Both the position numbers and the translations under genes were made by a program. A stretch of DNA of 59,546 nucleotides from Desulfovibrio sp. (GTDB lineage Bacteria > Desulfobacterota > Desulfovibrionia > Desulfovibrionales > Desulfovibrionaceae), in the NCBI GenBank assembly GCA_017450275.1, contig JAFSVD010000016.1, forward strand, positions 1 through 59,546, given 5' to 3'. The notes beneath the pieces were generated by a model that saw nothing but the letters and a program-made list of their open reading frames with translations, searched no databases and had not been told where the DNA came from. Of this stretch, positions 32,413-41,339 are shown piece after piece. Within the stretch, counting starts at the first letter, position 1; each line of letters begins with the position of its first letter.

Positions 32413-32439
32413 GCGGCGGGTATCCGCCGCTTTTTTTTT
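32413..32439 (+). terminator. flgM terminator
   Basis: GCGGCGG and CCGCCGC pair around a short GTAT loop and run into nine T residues. Confidence 0.92.
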
Positions 32440-33376
32440 ACTCACAATCCGCCTTCACGCACTGATTGGACGTTGGCGCCAGTTCTTTGGGGAGAAAGTC
32501 GGTTGTGTGGTCAAGGGTTTGGAGAGGGGTGGATGTGTTTTGTGAGGCACGTTTGGGCAGTCGCGGAACCCCGCGAAAGGCAACATACGGCACCCCAGGG
32601 GAGCCTTGGGAAAGCACATAGGCTTTATTGAGAAGCAGTTTGAGCTGCAGTGAGAGAAGCTCAGGGGAATAGGCTGCAAAGCCCTGTAATTCTTGAGCGT
32701 CTTGCGAGGCCTCTGCCGCTTGATCAATGGGTACATCCTTTGCGAGCAAGGTCTTCATGGCCAGAATGCGTGCAAGGTCTTTGGGGGATTCGGAAATAGG
32801 GTAGAAGGCCGTGTCCACACTCCCTGCAAAGAGCGCGAGCGCATCGCGGCAATGGGAGCAGGAGGGGGAAAAATAGAGATGCACAGTGGCTGTTTTTTCG
32901 TTGCCAAGTAAGGCCCAGGTTCCCATTTCCTGTTTGGCAACAGTCCAGGTATTGATGAGAAAAAAAAGTCCCCACACAAGAAGCAGTTTGGAAAATGTGG
33001 GGCGGCTTCTTGCCAAGACCCAGCGGCGCACGCGGTAAAAGGTGAGCGCAAAGAGCAGGCCAACAAGGAGGCAATTGATGCAGGGCGCTGTTGCCGCCAT
33101 AAGGATGAGCAGGCAGAGATCCAAAAAGAGAGCGAGTCGCGCAACATGATAGCTCAAACGGTTTTTCCGAGAGAGCAAAAGAGCAGCAAGGAAAACAAAG
33201 GCAAACAATCCGTACCACCAAAGCGATACGCCTCCGATCGTGGTCTCGGCATAGAGTGTACAGCCTGTTGTTGTGCAGAGGTCAATACCAGTGTGGAGGG
33301 CGATCAGAAGGCAAAAGAGGGCGCCAAGAAGCACAAAAAAGAGGGCGCTCAGAGGGGAGCGGAGAGAATGGGTCAT
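32438..33376 (-). CDS. VKOR-like membrane protein fused to a thioredoxin-like domain
   Basis: The 312-residue protein has about four or five membrane spans in the first 145 residues. They carry an early CTTTGC pair and a CINC motif at the start of a later span (TAPCINCLLVGLLFAL), the layout of vitamin K epoxide reductase homologues. A thioredoxin-like domain follows with the redox motif SPSCSHCRDAL near residue 174. Such fusions reoxidise or form disulfides in exported proteins using quinone. The gene is convergent with flgM. There is no DsbB in the window. The exact substrate is unknown. Confidence 0.7.
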   Translation of the reverse strand: MTHSLRSPLSALFFVLLGALFCLLIALHTGIDLCTTTGCTLYAETTIGGVSLWWYGLFAFVFLAALLLSRKNRLSYHVARLALFLDLCLLILMAATAPCINCLLVGLLFALTFYRVRRWVLARSRPTFSKLLLVWGLFFLINTWTVAKQEMGTWALLGNEKTATVHLYFSPSCSHCRDALALFAGSVDTAFYPISESPKDLARILAMKTLLAKDVPIDQAAEASQDAQELQGFAAYSPELLSLQLKLLLNKAYVLSQGSPGVPYVAFRGVPRLPKRASQNTSTPLQTLDHTTDFLPKELAPTSNQCVKADCE

Positions 33377-33406
33377 GCTTTGATCCTTGCAAAAAAGGAG
33401 AGTCTC

Positions 33407-33436
33407 AAAAAAAAGGGGGCATCCCAGGGATGCCCC
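33407..33436 (-). terminator. sat terminator
   Basis: GGGGCATCCC and GGGATGCCCC pair with a one-base loop and run into eight T residues on the minus strand. Confidence 0.9.
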
Positions 33437-33461
33437 AAAATGGATGGAACCGAATCAGAAA

Positions 33462-34730
33462 CTACATGTTGGAACCAGACGCGGCACGCTGCATCTTGAT
33501 TTCAACCTTTTCGGTCAGGCCTTCATAGTAGGCACGCAGAATGGTGAGAACTTCGTCGCGACCGAAATGATCCGGCACTTCCGCTTTTTCAGAGAGCATT
33601 TTGCGCAGTTTGGTACCGGAGAGGATGACGCGGTCTTCCTTGCTGTGGGGGCAGGTACGCATGGAGGCCATGCCGTCGCACTTCTTGCAGTAGAAGGTCC
33701 AGTCGATCTTCAGGGGCTGACAAAGCAGCGCTTTGCCTTCTTCTTTGGGCTGAGGAATCTTGTCAAAGATTTCCTGTGCTTCGAACATGCCGTAGAAGTC
33801 GCCAACGCCCGCATGGTCACGGCCAACCAACTGGTTGTTGATGCCGTAGTTCTGGCGGAAGGTGGCATGCAAGAGAGCCTCACGAGGACCTGCATAGCGC
33901 ATGTCAAGCGGATAGCCAGCCTGAATAACATAGTCTTTGACGAAATATTTTTCGACCAAGGTGTCGATGCATTTCACACGCACTTCGGCCGGAATGTCAC
34001 CGGGTTTCAGGGCACCCACCAGGGAGTGGATCACGACGCCGTCGCAGGTCTCGACAGCCAATTTGGCCAGGTATTCATGCGAACGGTGCATGGGGTTACG
34101 CAACTGCAGAGCAGCAACTTTCTTCCAGCCGCGTTTATCCATTTCTTCGCGGAGTTCTTTGGGGGTCTTGTAGACGCCTTTGAACTTCTCGGGGAAATCA
34201 CCCTGCGAAAGCACTTTGACAGGGCCACCAATGTTGAATTGTTTTTGCGCCATAACCATCTTGACGCCGGGATGGTCTTTTTCTGCAACTTCCCAGAACT
34301 TCTCGGAATCAGGTCCCTGGCCTTTGAAGACCAGTTCGCATTCCCACTTTTTGTCGGCTTCTGTCATTTCATAGACATCTTCCACTTTCATGGTGGCCAT
34401 CAATTCGCCGTTGCGAACCAACGCCACTTCTTTGCCCTGGATGTCTTTGGCGTCTTCGGCAGAAACGTCAAGTGTCACAGGCACAGGCCAGAACGTTCCA
34501 TCGGAAAGAAGCATTTTTTCACAAACGCTTTTCCAGTCGGCTTTGTTCATGAAGCCGTTCAATGGAGAGAATCCGCCAATGCCCATCATAATCAGGTCGC
34601 CCTTGGCGCGGGAAGAAATTTCAATCTGTTTCAAGCCTTGCGCTTTTTTCTTTTCTTCTTCCAAAGCCTTGCCTTCCAGCAAGCAGCAGACAAGACCTTT
34701 TCCGCCATGAGGGGGTACCAATTTAGACAT
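33462..34730 (-). CDS. sat: Sulfate adenylyltransferase (ATP sulfurylase)
   Basis: The 422-residue enzyme activates sulfate to adenosine 5'-phosphosulfate, the first step of sulfate reduction. The nucleotide motif [14 protein letters not shown] near residue 198 (QxRNPxHRxHE) and [12 protein letters not shown] near residue 289 are intact. A zinc-ribbon-like CxxC...C...H set ([16 protein letters not shown]) near residue 341 matches the dissimilatory form. The start at 34730 has GGAGG. It is transcribed alone, with its own control region and terminator. Confidence 0.96.
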   Translation of the reverse strand: MSKLVPPHGGKGLVCCLLEGKALEEEKKKAQGLKQIEISSRAKGDLIMMGIGGFSPLNGFMNKADWKSVCEKMLLSDGTFWPVPVTLDVSAEDAKDIQGKEVALVRNGELMATMKVEDVYEMTEADKKWECELVFKGQGPDSEKFWEVAEKDHPGVKMVMAQKQFNIGGPVKVLSQGDFPEKFKGVYKTPKELREEMDKRGWKKVAALQLRNPMHRSHEYLAKLAVETCDGVVIHSLVGALKPGDIPAEVRVKCIDTLVEKYFVKDYVIQAGYPLDMRYAGPREALLHATFRQNYGINNQLVGRDHAGVGDFYGMFEAQEIFDKIPQPKEEGKALLCQPLKIDWTFYCKKCDGMASMRTCPHSKEDRVILSGTKLRKMLSEKAEVPDHFGRDEVLTILRAYYEGLTEKVEIKMQRAASGSNM

Positions 34731-34764
34731 CAGAAAGCCTCCAAGCTTATGGTTTTCAGTATGC

Positions 34765-34779
34765 CCTGCACTGTGCAGG
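34765..34779. promoter_or_regulatory. Palindrome in the sat leader
   Basis: CCTGCAC-T-GTGCAGG is a perfect 7+7 inverted repeat located about 10-25 bases downstream of the predicted sat start of transcription. It may be an operator or the base of a leader hairpin. Confidence 0.45.
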
Positions 34780-34795
34780 TTCAATGGTTTGTCCA

Positions 34796-34824
34796 ATTTT
34801 GGTAAAAATTCGTGTAAATGTCAA
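34796..34824 (-). promoter_or_regulatory. Predicted sat promoter
   Basis: TTGACA (34824-34819) and CAAAAT (34801-34796) are 17 bases apart on the minus strand. The -10 box is a weak match (4 of 6), as expected for an activator-dependent promoter. Confidence 0.5.
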
Positions 34825-34831
34825 TATTGCT

Positions 34832-34847
34832 TGTGATTTTTTTCACG
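34832..34847. promoter_or_regulatory. CRP/FNR-type binding site upstream of sat
   Basis: TGTGA-N6-TCACG matches the CRP/FNR-family pattern TGTGA-N6-TCACA. It is centred about 50 bases upstream of the predicted sat start. In sulfate reducers the family member HcpR controls sulfate-reduction genes; assignment to HcpR is inference. Confidence 0.45.
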
Positions 34848-34850
34848 CAC

Positions 34851-34888
34851 AAAAAAAGCGGCAATGGTCAAAGACCTGCCGCGATTTT
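34851..34888. terminator. ssb terminator
   Basis: GCGGCA and TGCCGC form the stem. Seven T residues follow on the minus strand and GATTTTT on the plus strand. It lies directly after the ssb stop. Confidence 0.8.
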
Positions 34889-34892
34889 TCTT

Positions 34893-35447
34893 TTAAAAGG
34901 GAACTTCATCCATCTTGGATTGCGAGGAAGGAGAATCCTGCGCCGGATTTTGCGGATTTTTGTCTTCATCCATGGCATCCTGGGGGAAAACCGGCGTGCG
35001 TTCTTCATATTGGGCATAATTTTGCTGGGGTCTTTGGGGCGCTGTGTAGGCCTGTTTGTCATAGCCTCCGTAGGACTCCCCTTCCCCATAGGAGCGACGC
35101 TGCTGAAAATCGTCCTGGGAACGGCTGCGTTCAAGAAAATCGACGCGCTGCGCCCGAATTTCCACAATTTGCCGCTCAACGCCCTGGGGATCCTGCCATT
35201 TCCTGGTCTGCAGGCTGCCCTCGACATAGACTAAGCTGCCTTTGTGGATGTATCGGGAACAGTTTTCAGCGGCTTTTTGGAACACAACAACCCGAAACCA
35301 TTCTGTACGCTGTTGTCTGATTCCTTCCCTGTCGGTGAATGTTTCATCGGTTGCAACGGAAAATGTGGCAATAGGCATGCCGGCTTGTGAATATTTGAGC
35401 TGAGGATCTTGACCAAGTCTTCCGATGATCATGACTCTGTTGAGCAT
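34893..35447 (-). CDS. ssb: Single-stranded DNA-binding protein
   Basis: The 184-residue protein has the OB fold (MLNRVMIIGRLGQDPQLKY, VSVATDE-like FSVATDETFTD, WFRVVVFQKAAENCSRYIHK, VYVEGSLQTRKWQD). A glycine/glutamine/tyrosine-rich linker follows, then the acidic tip DEVPF that recruits partner proteins. ATG at 35447 is preferred over GTG at 35453; AAAGGAAG lies upstream. It coats single-stranded DNA during replication and repair. Confidence 0.95.
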   Translation of the reverse strand: MLNRVMIIGRLGQDPQLKYSQAGMPIATFSVATDETFTDREGIRQQRTEWFRVVVFQKAAENCSRYIHKGSLVYVEGSLQTRKWQDPQGVERQIVEIRAQRVDFLERSRSQDDFQQRRSYGEGESYGGYDKQAYTAPQRPQQNYAQYEERTPVFPQDAMDEDKNPQNPAQDSPSSQSKMDEVPF

Positions 35448-35470
35448 ACACACTTCCTTTGGGACACCTG

Positions 35471-35818
35471 TTAGACATTTTTTGGGAGTACAACGCGTTC
35501 AAGATCATCCAGAGCGGTCTCGAGTTGCTCGCTTAAGGCATTGGCTTCTTTGGGCTTCCAGCAAGCAAGAGCATCTTCCAGAGCGAGACGCAAGGCCTGC
35601 GCCTTTTCGATGCCGGGTCGCAAGCGTTCTTTGTATTTAGGATCCCAATCCATAAAACGCAGACCGTCGGATAGCGTCTGCACAAGCTCAAGCACTCCGT
35701 GCTTTTCACTGTGGGAGGGCACGGTCGCTGCGAGTTCGGTGAGATGTGGCCAAAGTTTTTCGAGCAAGTCCTCATTCCAGGTCACGGCACTCACTCGAAT
35801 CTGTAACGCTTCGCCCAT
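35471..35818 (-). CDS. Conserved hypothetical protein, 115 residues
   Basis: The protein is mostly alpha-helical and acidic (NEDLLEKLWPHLTELAATVP, GVLELVQTLSDGLRFMDWD, ALEDALACWKPKEANALSEQ). It has no membrane span or known motif. GAGGAG precedes the ATG at 35818; the longer frame upstream is not supported. It sits 23 bases before ssb and 64 bases after the biotin-domain gene on the same strand, so it may share a transcript with either. No function can be assigned. Confidence 0.6.
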   Translation of the reverse strand: MGEALQIRVSAVTWNEDLLEKLWPHLTELAATVPSHSEKHGVLELVQTLSDGLRFMDWDPKYKERLRPGIEKAQALRLALEDALACWKPKEANALSEQLETALDDLERVVLPKNV

Positions 35819-35882
35819 ACGCACTCCTCGTGTATTCGATATGCCTCGAATGGGGGCAGCGCCCTTTTTTCCCCGAGAAGGA

Positions 35883-36527
35883 CTAGCCCTGCCATTCGGT
35901 TTTAATCCGCATAATAACTTCTTGAATCTGTGGCAGCAGTTCTTGCGTACAGACGCCAAGCAGGGGGGCTTGGGCGTCGATGTTTTCGTTGTGTTTGAAA
36001 TAAATGGCGTAGATGATGCCGTCAGGCCCTGTGTAGGCCAGATGCACTTCCCTCTTCATACGGGACATAATGAGCAATTCCATGCCGTTGCGAACTTTCA
36101 CCGTCTGTTCGTCGCTTGCGTGGATCTTTTTGTCCATTTCGGGCGTGAAATAGTATTTGGCGCGCTCCGGTGCCAGAAAGAGATAGAGCGCTTTTTGGAG
36201 AATCGTGTGCTCCACCTCTTCGCGGGTCAGACGGTGTCTGATCGTGGCGATGGGGGTGTGTGCTTCGACAAATTTTCCCTCAAGTTCGGTATGCAGCACG
36301 CTGATTTCGCCCACTTCCGGCGCTGTGATGGGTTTGGGATTGTGTTCGCGCTCAAGGGTGGCCAGCCGTGTGCCCGGTTTTTCCTTCCATTTTCCGGTCG
36401 GTCCATGCACATTGTCGCCCTGACGGACGTCGGCAAAGGTGAGGTGGCCAGTATGCGGGGATGTGATGACAATCTCCCGAAAGGGTGAGGCCTTAATGGT
36501 CTCCAGCATGGCAGAAATATTGAGCAT
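35883..36527 (-). CDS. Biotin attachment (biotinyl/lipoyl-like) domain protein
   Basis: The 214-residue protein follows the carboxyltransferase gene by 12 bases and is the likely biotin carrier of this acetyl-CoA carboxylase. It has repeated hammerhead-like segments: SPHTGHLTFADVRQGDNVHG near residue 23, APEVGEISVLHTELEGKFV near 69, and a C-terminal unit around MSRMKREV near 154. Residue Lys158 in MKR stands where biotin would be attached, but the usual context is MKM. GPDGIIYAIYFKHNENIDA after it matches the second half of a biotinyl domain. The start has only a weak ribosome site. Confidence 0.65.
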   Translation of the reverse strand: MLNISAMLETIKASPFREIVITSPHTGHLTFADVRQGDNVHGPTGKWKEKPGTRLATLEREHNPKPITAPEVGEISVLHTELEGKFVEAHTPIATIRHRLTREEVEHTILQKALYLFLAPERAKYYFTPEMDKKIHASDEQTVKVRNGMELLIMSRMKREVHLAYTGPDGIIYAIYFKHNENIDAQAPLLGVCTQELLPQIQEVIMRIKTEWQG

Positions 36528-36539
36528 TCCGCGGTCTCG

Positions 36540-38789
36540 TTAACGGTAGTAGAGATTGCGCCCCCCGATGGTGCGGAGAGCTTGTTTTAAATTCGCCCGT
36601 ATCTGGCGTCTGTCCCAAATACCTTGGATATGTCCCCGTGAGAGAGCGAGCGTTGAGCGATGGTATTTGGGCGGGATTTCGATGCCGGTTGTCTCTTTGA
36701 TGACGCCAGGACCGGCAAAACCCAGATTGGAGGTACGGACAGCGAACTGGTAGGGCGAGCAGCCAAGGAAACTGGCCACAGGTCCTGCGAAGGAATTGGT
36801 GTCGTAGAGCACCATGTAGAGGCCGCCCTCTTCGATATAGCGGCGCACAGCAACCGTGCAGCGGGGCATTTGGATGAGGGCGTGGGTGCCTTCCTGGATA
36901 CGCATGCCCGCTGTGCCATGGACATAGGCCAAAAAGGGATAGTGTTTTTTGGCAGCGCGCTCGGCTGCTTTGACAAATTTATAGCCTTCAGCAGCTCCGA
37001 CAGAGCCCCCGCGAAAGGTGCCCATCAGCATGGCAACGATGATTTTGATGTCGCTTATGCGTGCTTCAAAGGTCATACAGCCGCTTAAGGCGTGATTTTT
37101 TTCCTGCGCCTGGGCAATCCGTTCGGCAAAATGGGGGAAGGACAGAGGATTCCCTGCTTCAATCTCGCCATTAAATTCCATCACGGAACCTTTGTCAAAG
37201 ACATTGCGCACATACCATTCGGGCTCCATCGGAAAATGGTAGCCGCAATAGCTGCACACACCGGCGAATTCGCCAAACAGATCCGGTCCCCACAGATCGA
37301 GGCAGCCGTAGTCCTGACTGTTGGGGCAGGTGAGGGTTTGATCGATTTTATAGCGCGGGGAGAGGTAGTTCCATTTTTTTTGCCGAAGATCCTTGGTCCA
37401 GGCGGAAAGCGATGTCAGTTCTTCGGTCTTTTGCTTGGTGGTCTCTCTGGTCTTTTGGTATTTGCGCCAGGGCGAGAGCAACTTGTGGGTAAAGGTTTGC
37501 CACTCGTTGTCGATTTCTTCCATAAAGGTCTGGATTTTCCGCTGGTGCTTTTTGTAGAAATCGTATTTAAAGCTGTTCCACGGCTTGGCAATGGAATCGC
37601 TCAAGGATTCCATCATCTTGGTATGCCAGGGTCTGAGGTCGCCGGCAGCCTGTTTGGAGAGCGCCAGGAATTTTTTTTGGCGGGCTTCAACCAGGCGGTT
37701 CTTCGCACTTTGGCTCAGTCCCCAGTGGATATAGAGGCCTTCCAGATCAGCAGAGGGTTTGCTGTGGCGGTTTTGTGCCAGGGTTTTAAAAAAGGGCATA
37801 AGGCGCGTTCCGATAATCACCTGATCGGTTGCCCGAATGACCTCCTGCCGCAGGGTGCGGAAGAAGTCAAAATGCCAAGGCCGTGCGCCGAGGGGCGGCT
37901 CTTGGATGATTTTGTCGATATAGCCGAAGGAGAGATTGTCCTGGGCTGTGATGCGGAGATTTTCTGCGCAGTGTTCGATTAGTTCATCGGAGGCTCGCAT
38001 GCCCGGTTTGATATGGCCTTCAATGGCCGCAGCCCCTTCGGGCGAGATCACCGAATAGTAGCCGTGGGAGAGCATCAAGCGTTTGTCGGCCAGGGAGATG
38101 GCTTCAGCGCCGCCGCTTCCGCCTTCGGAGAAGATCGCGATGATGGGCACGCGCAAGCCCGCCATCCCATAGATATTGCGGGCGATTTGCTGGGCTGCTC
38201 CGGGATAGTCCTCTAAGGGATAGGAACCCGGGGTAAAGACGTAGCAGTGGATGGGAATGCCTTCGGTTTCTGCCACGCGCATGTATTGGAGCGCCTTGGC
38301 ATTGCCCCAGGGCTTGACAGAGCCGCCATTGCGAAAGTCCGCCCCATGCCCCTTTTCTTGGCCGATCACCATCACCGGCTGATGATAGATCTTTTTTCCC
38401 CGATGGCGTGTGATGACCGCGCGGGCAATGAGCATGCTCGGATCCAGGCTGTATTCATCCTGCCCACCGACTTCGGTGAAGGTGTCGTAGACATTTTCTA
38501 AGATGTCCCGCAGGCAAATGCGCTGCGGATGTCTGACAATGCGCACTCGATCCATGGCCGTGATGGTGCCGTCGAGTTTGCGTTCGACATAGGCAAAAAG
38601 ATCTTCCACAGAGGCCATGTCGGCGTAGGGATCCTCAATACCGTCTTCTTTAATGCGCACGGTGAAGGTGTTGAGGCGATCCTCGAGCAGAGTAATATCA
38701 TCAGCATGTTTGCCCGCAAAGATATCCTTCAAATAGGTCAGGCGTTCTTGCAGGGCAACGATGCGTTTTTCTATATTATTGTCGATCAT
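36540..38789 (-). CDS. accDA: Fused acetyl-CoA carboxylase carboxyltransferase (alpha-beta)
   Basis: The 749-residue protein joins both carboxyltransferase subunits in the order alpha then beta. The first 340 residues match AccA (RIVALQERLTYLKDIFAG, HRGKKIYHQPVMVIGQEKG, FSEGGSGGAEAISLADK). The rest matches AccD, starting with a zinc ribbon (CPNSQDYGCLDLWG ... CSYCGYHF) and going on to MTFEARISDIKIIVAMLMG and GTAGMRIQEGTHALIQMPR. It moves the carboxyl group from biotin to acetyl-CoA to give malonyl-CoA. It follows the biotin carboxylase gene by 54 bases and precedes the biotin-carrier gene, so the whole enzyme is encoded in one operon. A related acyl-CoA as substrate cannot be ruled out. Confidence 0.88.
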   Translation of the reverse strand: MIDNNIEKRIVALQERLTYLKDIFAGKHADDITLLEDRLNTFTVRIKEDGIEDPYADMASVEDLFAYVERKLDGTITAMDRVRIVRHPQRICLRDILENVYDTFTEVGGQDEYSLDPSMLIARAVITRHRGKKIYHQPVMVIGQEKGHGADFRNGGSVKPWGNAKALQYMRVAETEGIPIHCYVFTPGSYPLEDYPGAAQQIARNIYGMAGLRVPIIAIFSEGGSGGAEAISLADKRLMLSHGYYSVISPEGAAAIEGHIKPGMRASDELIEHCAENLRITAQDNLSFGYIDKIIQEPPLGARPWHFDFFRTLRQEVIRATDQVIIGTRLMPFFKTLAQNRHSKPSADLEGLYIHWGLSQSAKNRLVEARQKKFLALSKQAAGDLRPWHTKMMESLSDSIAKPWNSFKYDFYKKHQRKIQTFMEEIDNEWQTFTHKLLSPWRKYQKTRETTKQKTEELTSLSAWTKDLRQKKWNYLSPRYKIDQTLTCPNSQDYGCLDLWGPDLFGEFAGVCSYCGYHFPMEPEWYVRNVFDKGSVMEFNGEIEAGNPLSFPHFAERIAQAQEKNHALSGCMTFEARISDIKIIVAMLMGTFRGGSVGAAEGYKFVKAAERAAKKHYPFLAYVHGTAGMRIQEGTHALIQMPRCTVAVRRYIEEGGLYMVLYDTNSFAGPVASFLGCSPYQFAVRTSNLGFAGPGVIKETTGIEIPPKYHRSTLALSRGHIQGIWDRRQIRANLKQALRTIGGRNLYYR

Positions 38790-38843
38790 TCGATGTTCAG
38801 CGTGGGCGCTGCCTTTAGTTTTCGGTTACGCGGCGATGGGCAA

Positions 38844-40304
38844 CTAAAACAACAAGAGGTTTTCGGTATTGGCTCGAAGAAAGTCGATATTGCTCTGCAG
38901 GGGCTCGCCCTGGGCGTTTTTACCCTGAAGCACAAGCCCATCCAAAAAGGAGCGACCTCGCTCTTTGGTCTCTTCCAGATTGTGTCCCCAGATAATGGCC
39001 AGAGCCAAATTGGGATCGAATTCCGTGGGGATTTCGTAGGGATGATCGGTTGGCACGTGGGTTAACACAGTCAGCCAGGGTTCGTTTTTCCAGGCAAAGT
39101 GCTCGATCGTCCCAACCCAGGGGGTAAAATTGTTCAGAGGGTCTTCGGCGATAATGCGGTATTCCAGGCCAATGCCCTCTGTGGCGATTTCTGCCTGGGT
39201 GTAGCCTAAGGGCTCCCCAAGCCCAAGGCGGATTTGTTCGCTGATGAGATCGACGTTTTTTTGGCCTTTCACATGGGCTATGCAGCCAGACACGCCGTTT
39301 TCGACCTGAATGCGGGTGTTGACCTCCATCAGGAAGGGTTCTCCCTTGCGGGTGACGATCCATTCCCAGGTACCCACATTGTCGTAGCCGACCTTGCTGG
39401 CCATTTGCAGGGAATACTCTACGATATGGGTGAGGAGCTTGGCTGCATCGAAGGAATATTCCAAGGTCTCTGGCGCAAAGCCTGGCGCCACTTCGATGCG
39501 CTTTTGGCGTCCCGATGATTGAATGGAGCAGTTTCTGGTGCCAAAATGCACGGGGTTTTTGCCGCTTCGATCCGAGACGATTTGCACCTCAAGATGGTTG
39601 AAATCCTTGATGCGTTGTTCTATCAACACCCCTTCATCTTTAAATTGCCGAAGCGCGTAATTGCGGATTCGGCGGTAGACAGAGCGGAATTGATCGGGAT
39701 CATACACCTCTTCAATGCCCATCCCCCCGCCGCCGGCAGAGGCTTTGACCAGAACAAGCGGATGGCGTATGCCCTGTTGTTCCTGGAATTCAAAGATGGA
39801 TTTCGCAATGTGTTCTGCCTCCATCTCGTCGTAGATAGGGCGGTCTGAGCCGGGTACAGTGGGAACACCCAAGCTGCGTGCCAGACGTTTGGTATTGATC
39901 TTATCCCCCAGTTCCCGGATAATCTTCCAGGATGGTCCGATGAAGATCATCGACCGATCGCGCTTGGACACGCGTCTGGCAAAGCGAAAATCCTCGGCAA
40001 AAAAGCCGTAGCCGGGATGGATTGCCGTACACAGCGTGGCATCAGCCACGCTCATGATTTCATTGGCATCATGGTAGGAAGAGACCATAAAGAGGCAGCC
40101 ATCGCCCCCAAGCTCTCTGGCGAGCGAAACATGCGAGGATGCAGCGTCTTCCTTGGTATAGATGGCAACAAAGGGGATAGAGAGCCCATGGCAGGCCTTC
40201 ATGATGCGCATGGCGATTTCGCCACGGTTGGCCACCAGAACTTTGTGTTCACTTAAGGGCACAGGGGTTGGGGTGCGGTTTGCGCCGCTTGTCTCGTTTG
40301 GCAT
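38844..40304 (-). CDS. accC: Biotin carboxylase
   Basis: The 486-residue ATP-grasp enzyme carboxylates biotin. It has KVLVANRGEIAMRIMKAC near residue 21, HPGYGFFAED near residue 95, the glycine-rich ASAGGGGMGIEEV, EQRIKDFNHLEVQIVSD, and the catalytic EVNTRIQVENGVSG. The start at 40304 (MPNETSGANR) has AAGGATC upstream. It lacks a fused biotin domain at the C-terminus, in agreement with a separate carrier gene downstream. Compared with typical AccC it has substitutions in the catalytic loops (for example EVNTRIQVENGV instead of the usual EMN-type motif), a feature of a distinct branch. Confidence 0.88.
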   Translation of the reverse strand: MPNETSGANRTPTPVPLSEHKVLVANRGEIAMRIMKACHGLSIPFVAIYTKEDAASSHVSLARELGGDGCLFMVSSYHDANEIMSVADATLCTAIHPGYGFFAEDFRFARRVSKRDRSMIFIGPSWKIIRELGDKINTKRLARSLGVPTVPGSDRPIYDEMEAEHIAKSIFEFQEQQGIRHPLVLVKASAGGGGMGIEEVYDPDQFRSVYRRIRNYALRQFKDEGVLIEQRIKDFNHLEVQIVSDRSGKNPVHFGTRNCSIQSSGRQKRIEVAPGFAPETLEYSFDAAKLLTHIVEYSLQMASKVGYDNVGTWEWIVTRKGEPFLMEVNTRIQVENGVSGCIAHVKGQKNVDLISEQIRLGLGEPLGYTQAEIATEGIGLEYRIIAEDPLNNFTPWVGTIEHFAWKNEPWLTVLTHVPTDHPYEIPTEFDPNLALAIIWGHNLEETKERGRSFLDGLVLQGKNAQGEPLQSNIDFLRANTENLLLF

Positions 40305-40460
40305 GGTGGTGATCCTTGATCGCAAGCAAGGCCATACGGGGATAGATGGAATCAATGGTTCTTCGTTGAGTTTGCTGCAACCTATAGTCGCTTGGCTGAA
40401 AAGTCAAATCGTTCCCGTGTCAGCGTGGCAGGGGAATAGCAAGAAGGAGTACGCGTTTCG

Positions 40461-41339
40461 ATGCCCGCAATGCAAAATTTTGAGGCTGTTCGCCGCTGCA
40501 AAGATGTTCTCGCACAACGGCTTGGTATCACAGAGCCTATCCGTTTTGGTCTTCTTCTCGGAACAGAGTTTTTGTCGATTGTACCCATGATTGCGGATAC
40601 CATTTGTGCCCAAATCCCGTATGCGGATTTGCCCTCCTTTCCCATATCTCCTCGCTCCGAGCACGCAGGGGCGTTCACCTTGGCCAGGGTGCAGGAGAGC
40701 TTGGTACTCTTTGCCGAAGGCCGAACCCATCTCTATGAAGGCGTGGGCGCGGATGCTGTCTGCATGGGGGTTCGTCTGCTTGGGGAGATGGGGGTGCAAA
40801 CCCTTCTTCTCGCCAACGCTGCCGGTGCCTTAAATCCCCTCTTTTGCGAGGGAACACTCATGCTTGTTGTGGATCAGATCAATTTGACCGGCACATCCCC
40901 CTTGATAGGTCCCAACTACGAGGAGTACGGTTGTCGTTTTCCGGATATGAGTCAGGCCTTTGATCGCGTTTTGGCCGAAAAAATACAGGCGATTGCGCGG
41001 GCGGAACAGATTATTTTGGAAAAAGGGGTGTATGTTGGTGTCCATGGACCAGAGTTGGAGACGCCGGCTGAAACACGCCTGTATCGCATGCTAGGAGCGG
41101 ATGCTATTGGGATGAGCAGTGTGCTTGAGGTGATTTGCGCACGGCATCTTGGGATGCGGGTTGCGGCGATATCCTGTTTGAGCAATAAAAATCTTCCCGA
41201 CTGCATGGAAGCTATTGGGGTTGAGGATGTCTTGGCCGTGTGTGCCAAAACGCAGGAGCCGTTAGCCAGGCTTTTGCGGGGGCTTCTGCTCGATTGCGCC
41301 CTGGAAGGCTCGCCACGGCTGACGCATTTTACTGTATAA
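40461..41339 (+). CDS. punA: Purine-nucleoside phosphorylase
   Basis: The 292-residue enzyme of the trimeric PNP/MTAP family splits purine nucleosides with phosphate for salvage. It shows LANAAGALNPLFCEGTLMLV (the family NAAGG-like loop), DQINLTGTSPLIGPN, the base-contact GVHGPELETPAETR, and the GADAIGMSSVLEVICARH strand with Glu and Met. The start ATG follows a GAAGGAG site. The upstream gap with divergent accC is about 155 bases. The MTAP versus inosine/guanosine specificity is judged as PNP from the GPELETPAE motif. Confidence 0.87.
   Translation: MPAMQNFEAVRRCKDVLAQRLGITEPIRFGLLLGTEFLSIVPMIADTICAQIPYADLPSFPISPRSEHAGAFTLARVQESLVLFAEGRTHLYEGVGADAVCMGVRLLGEMGVQTLLLANAAGALNPLFCEGTLMLVVDQINLTGTSPLIGPNYEEYGCRFPDMSQAFDRVLAEKIQAIARAEQIILEKGVYVGVHGPELETPAETRLYRMLGADAIGMSSVLEVICARHLGMRVAAISCLSNKNLPDCMEAIGVEDVLAVCAKTQEPLARLLRGLLLDCALEGSPRLTHFTV

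Noticed and set aside
33387-34805. 472-residue plus-strand open frame opposite sat
   Set aside because: It mirrors the sat gene and reads Phe/His-rich low-quality sequence.
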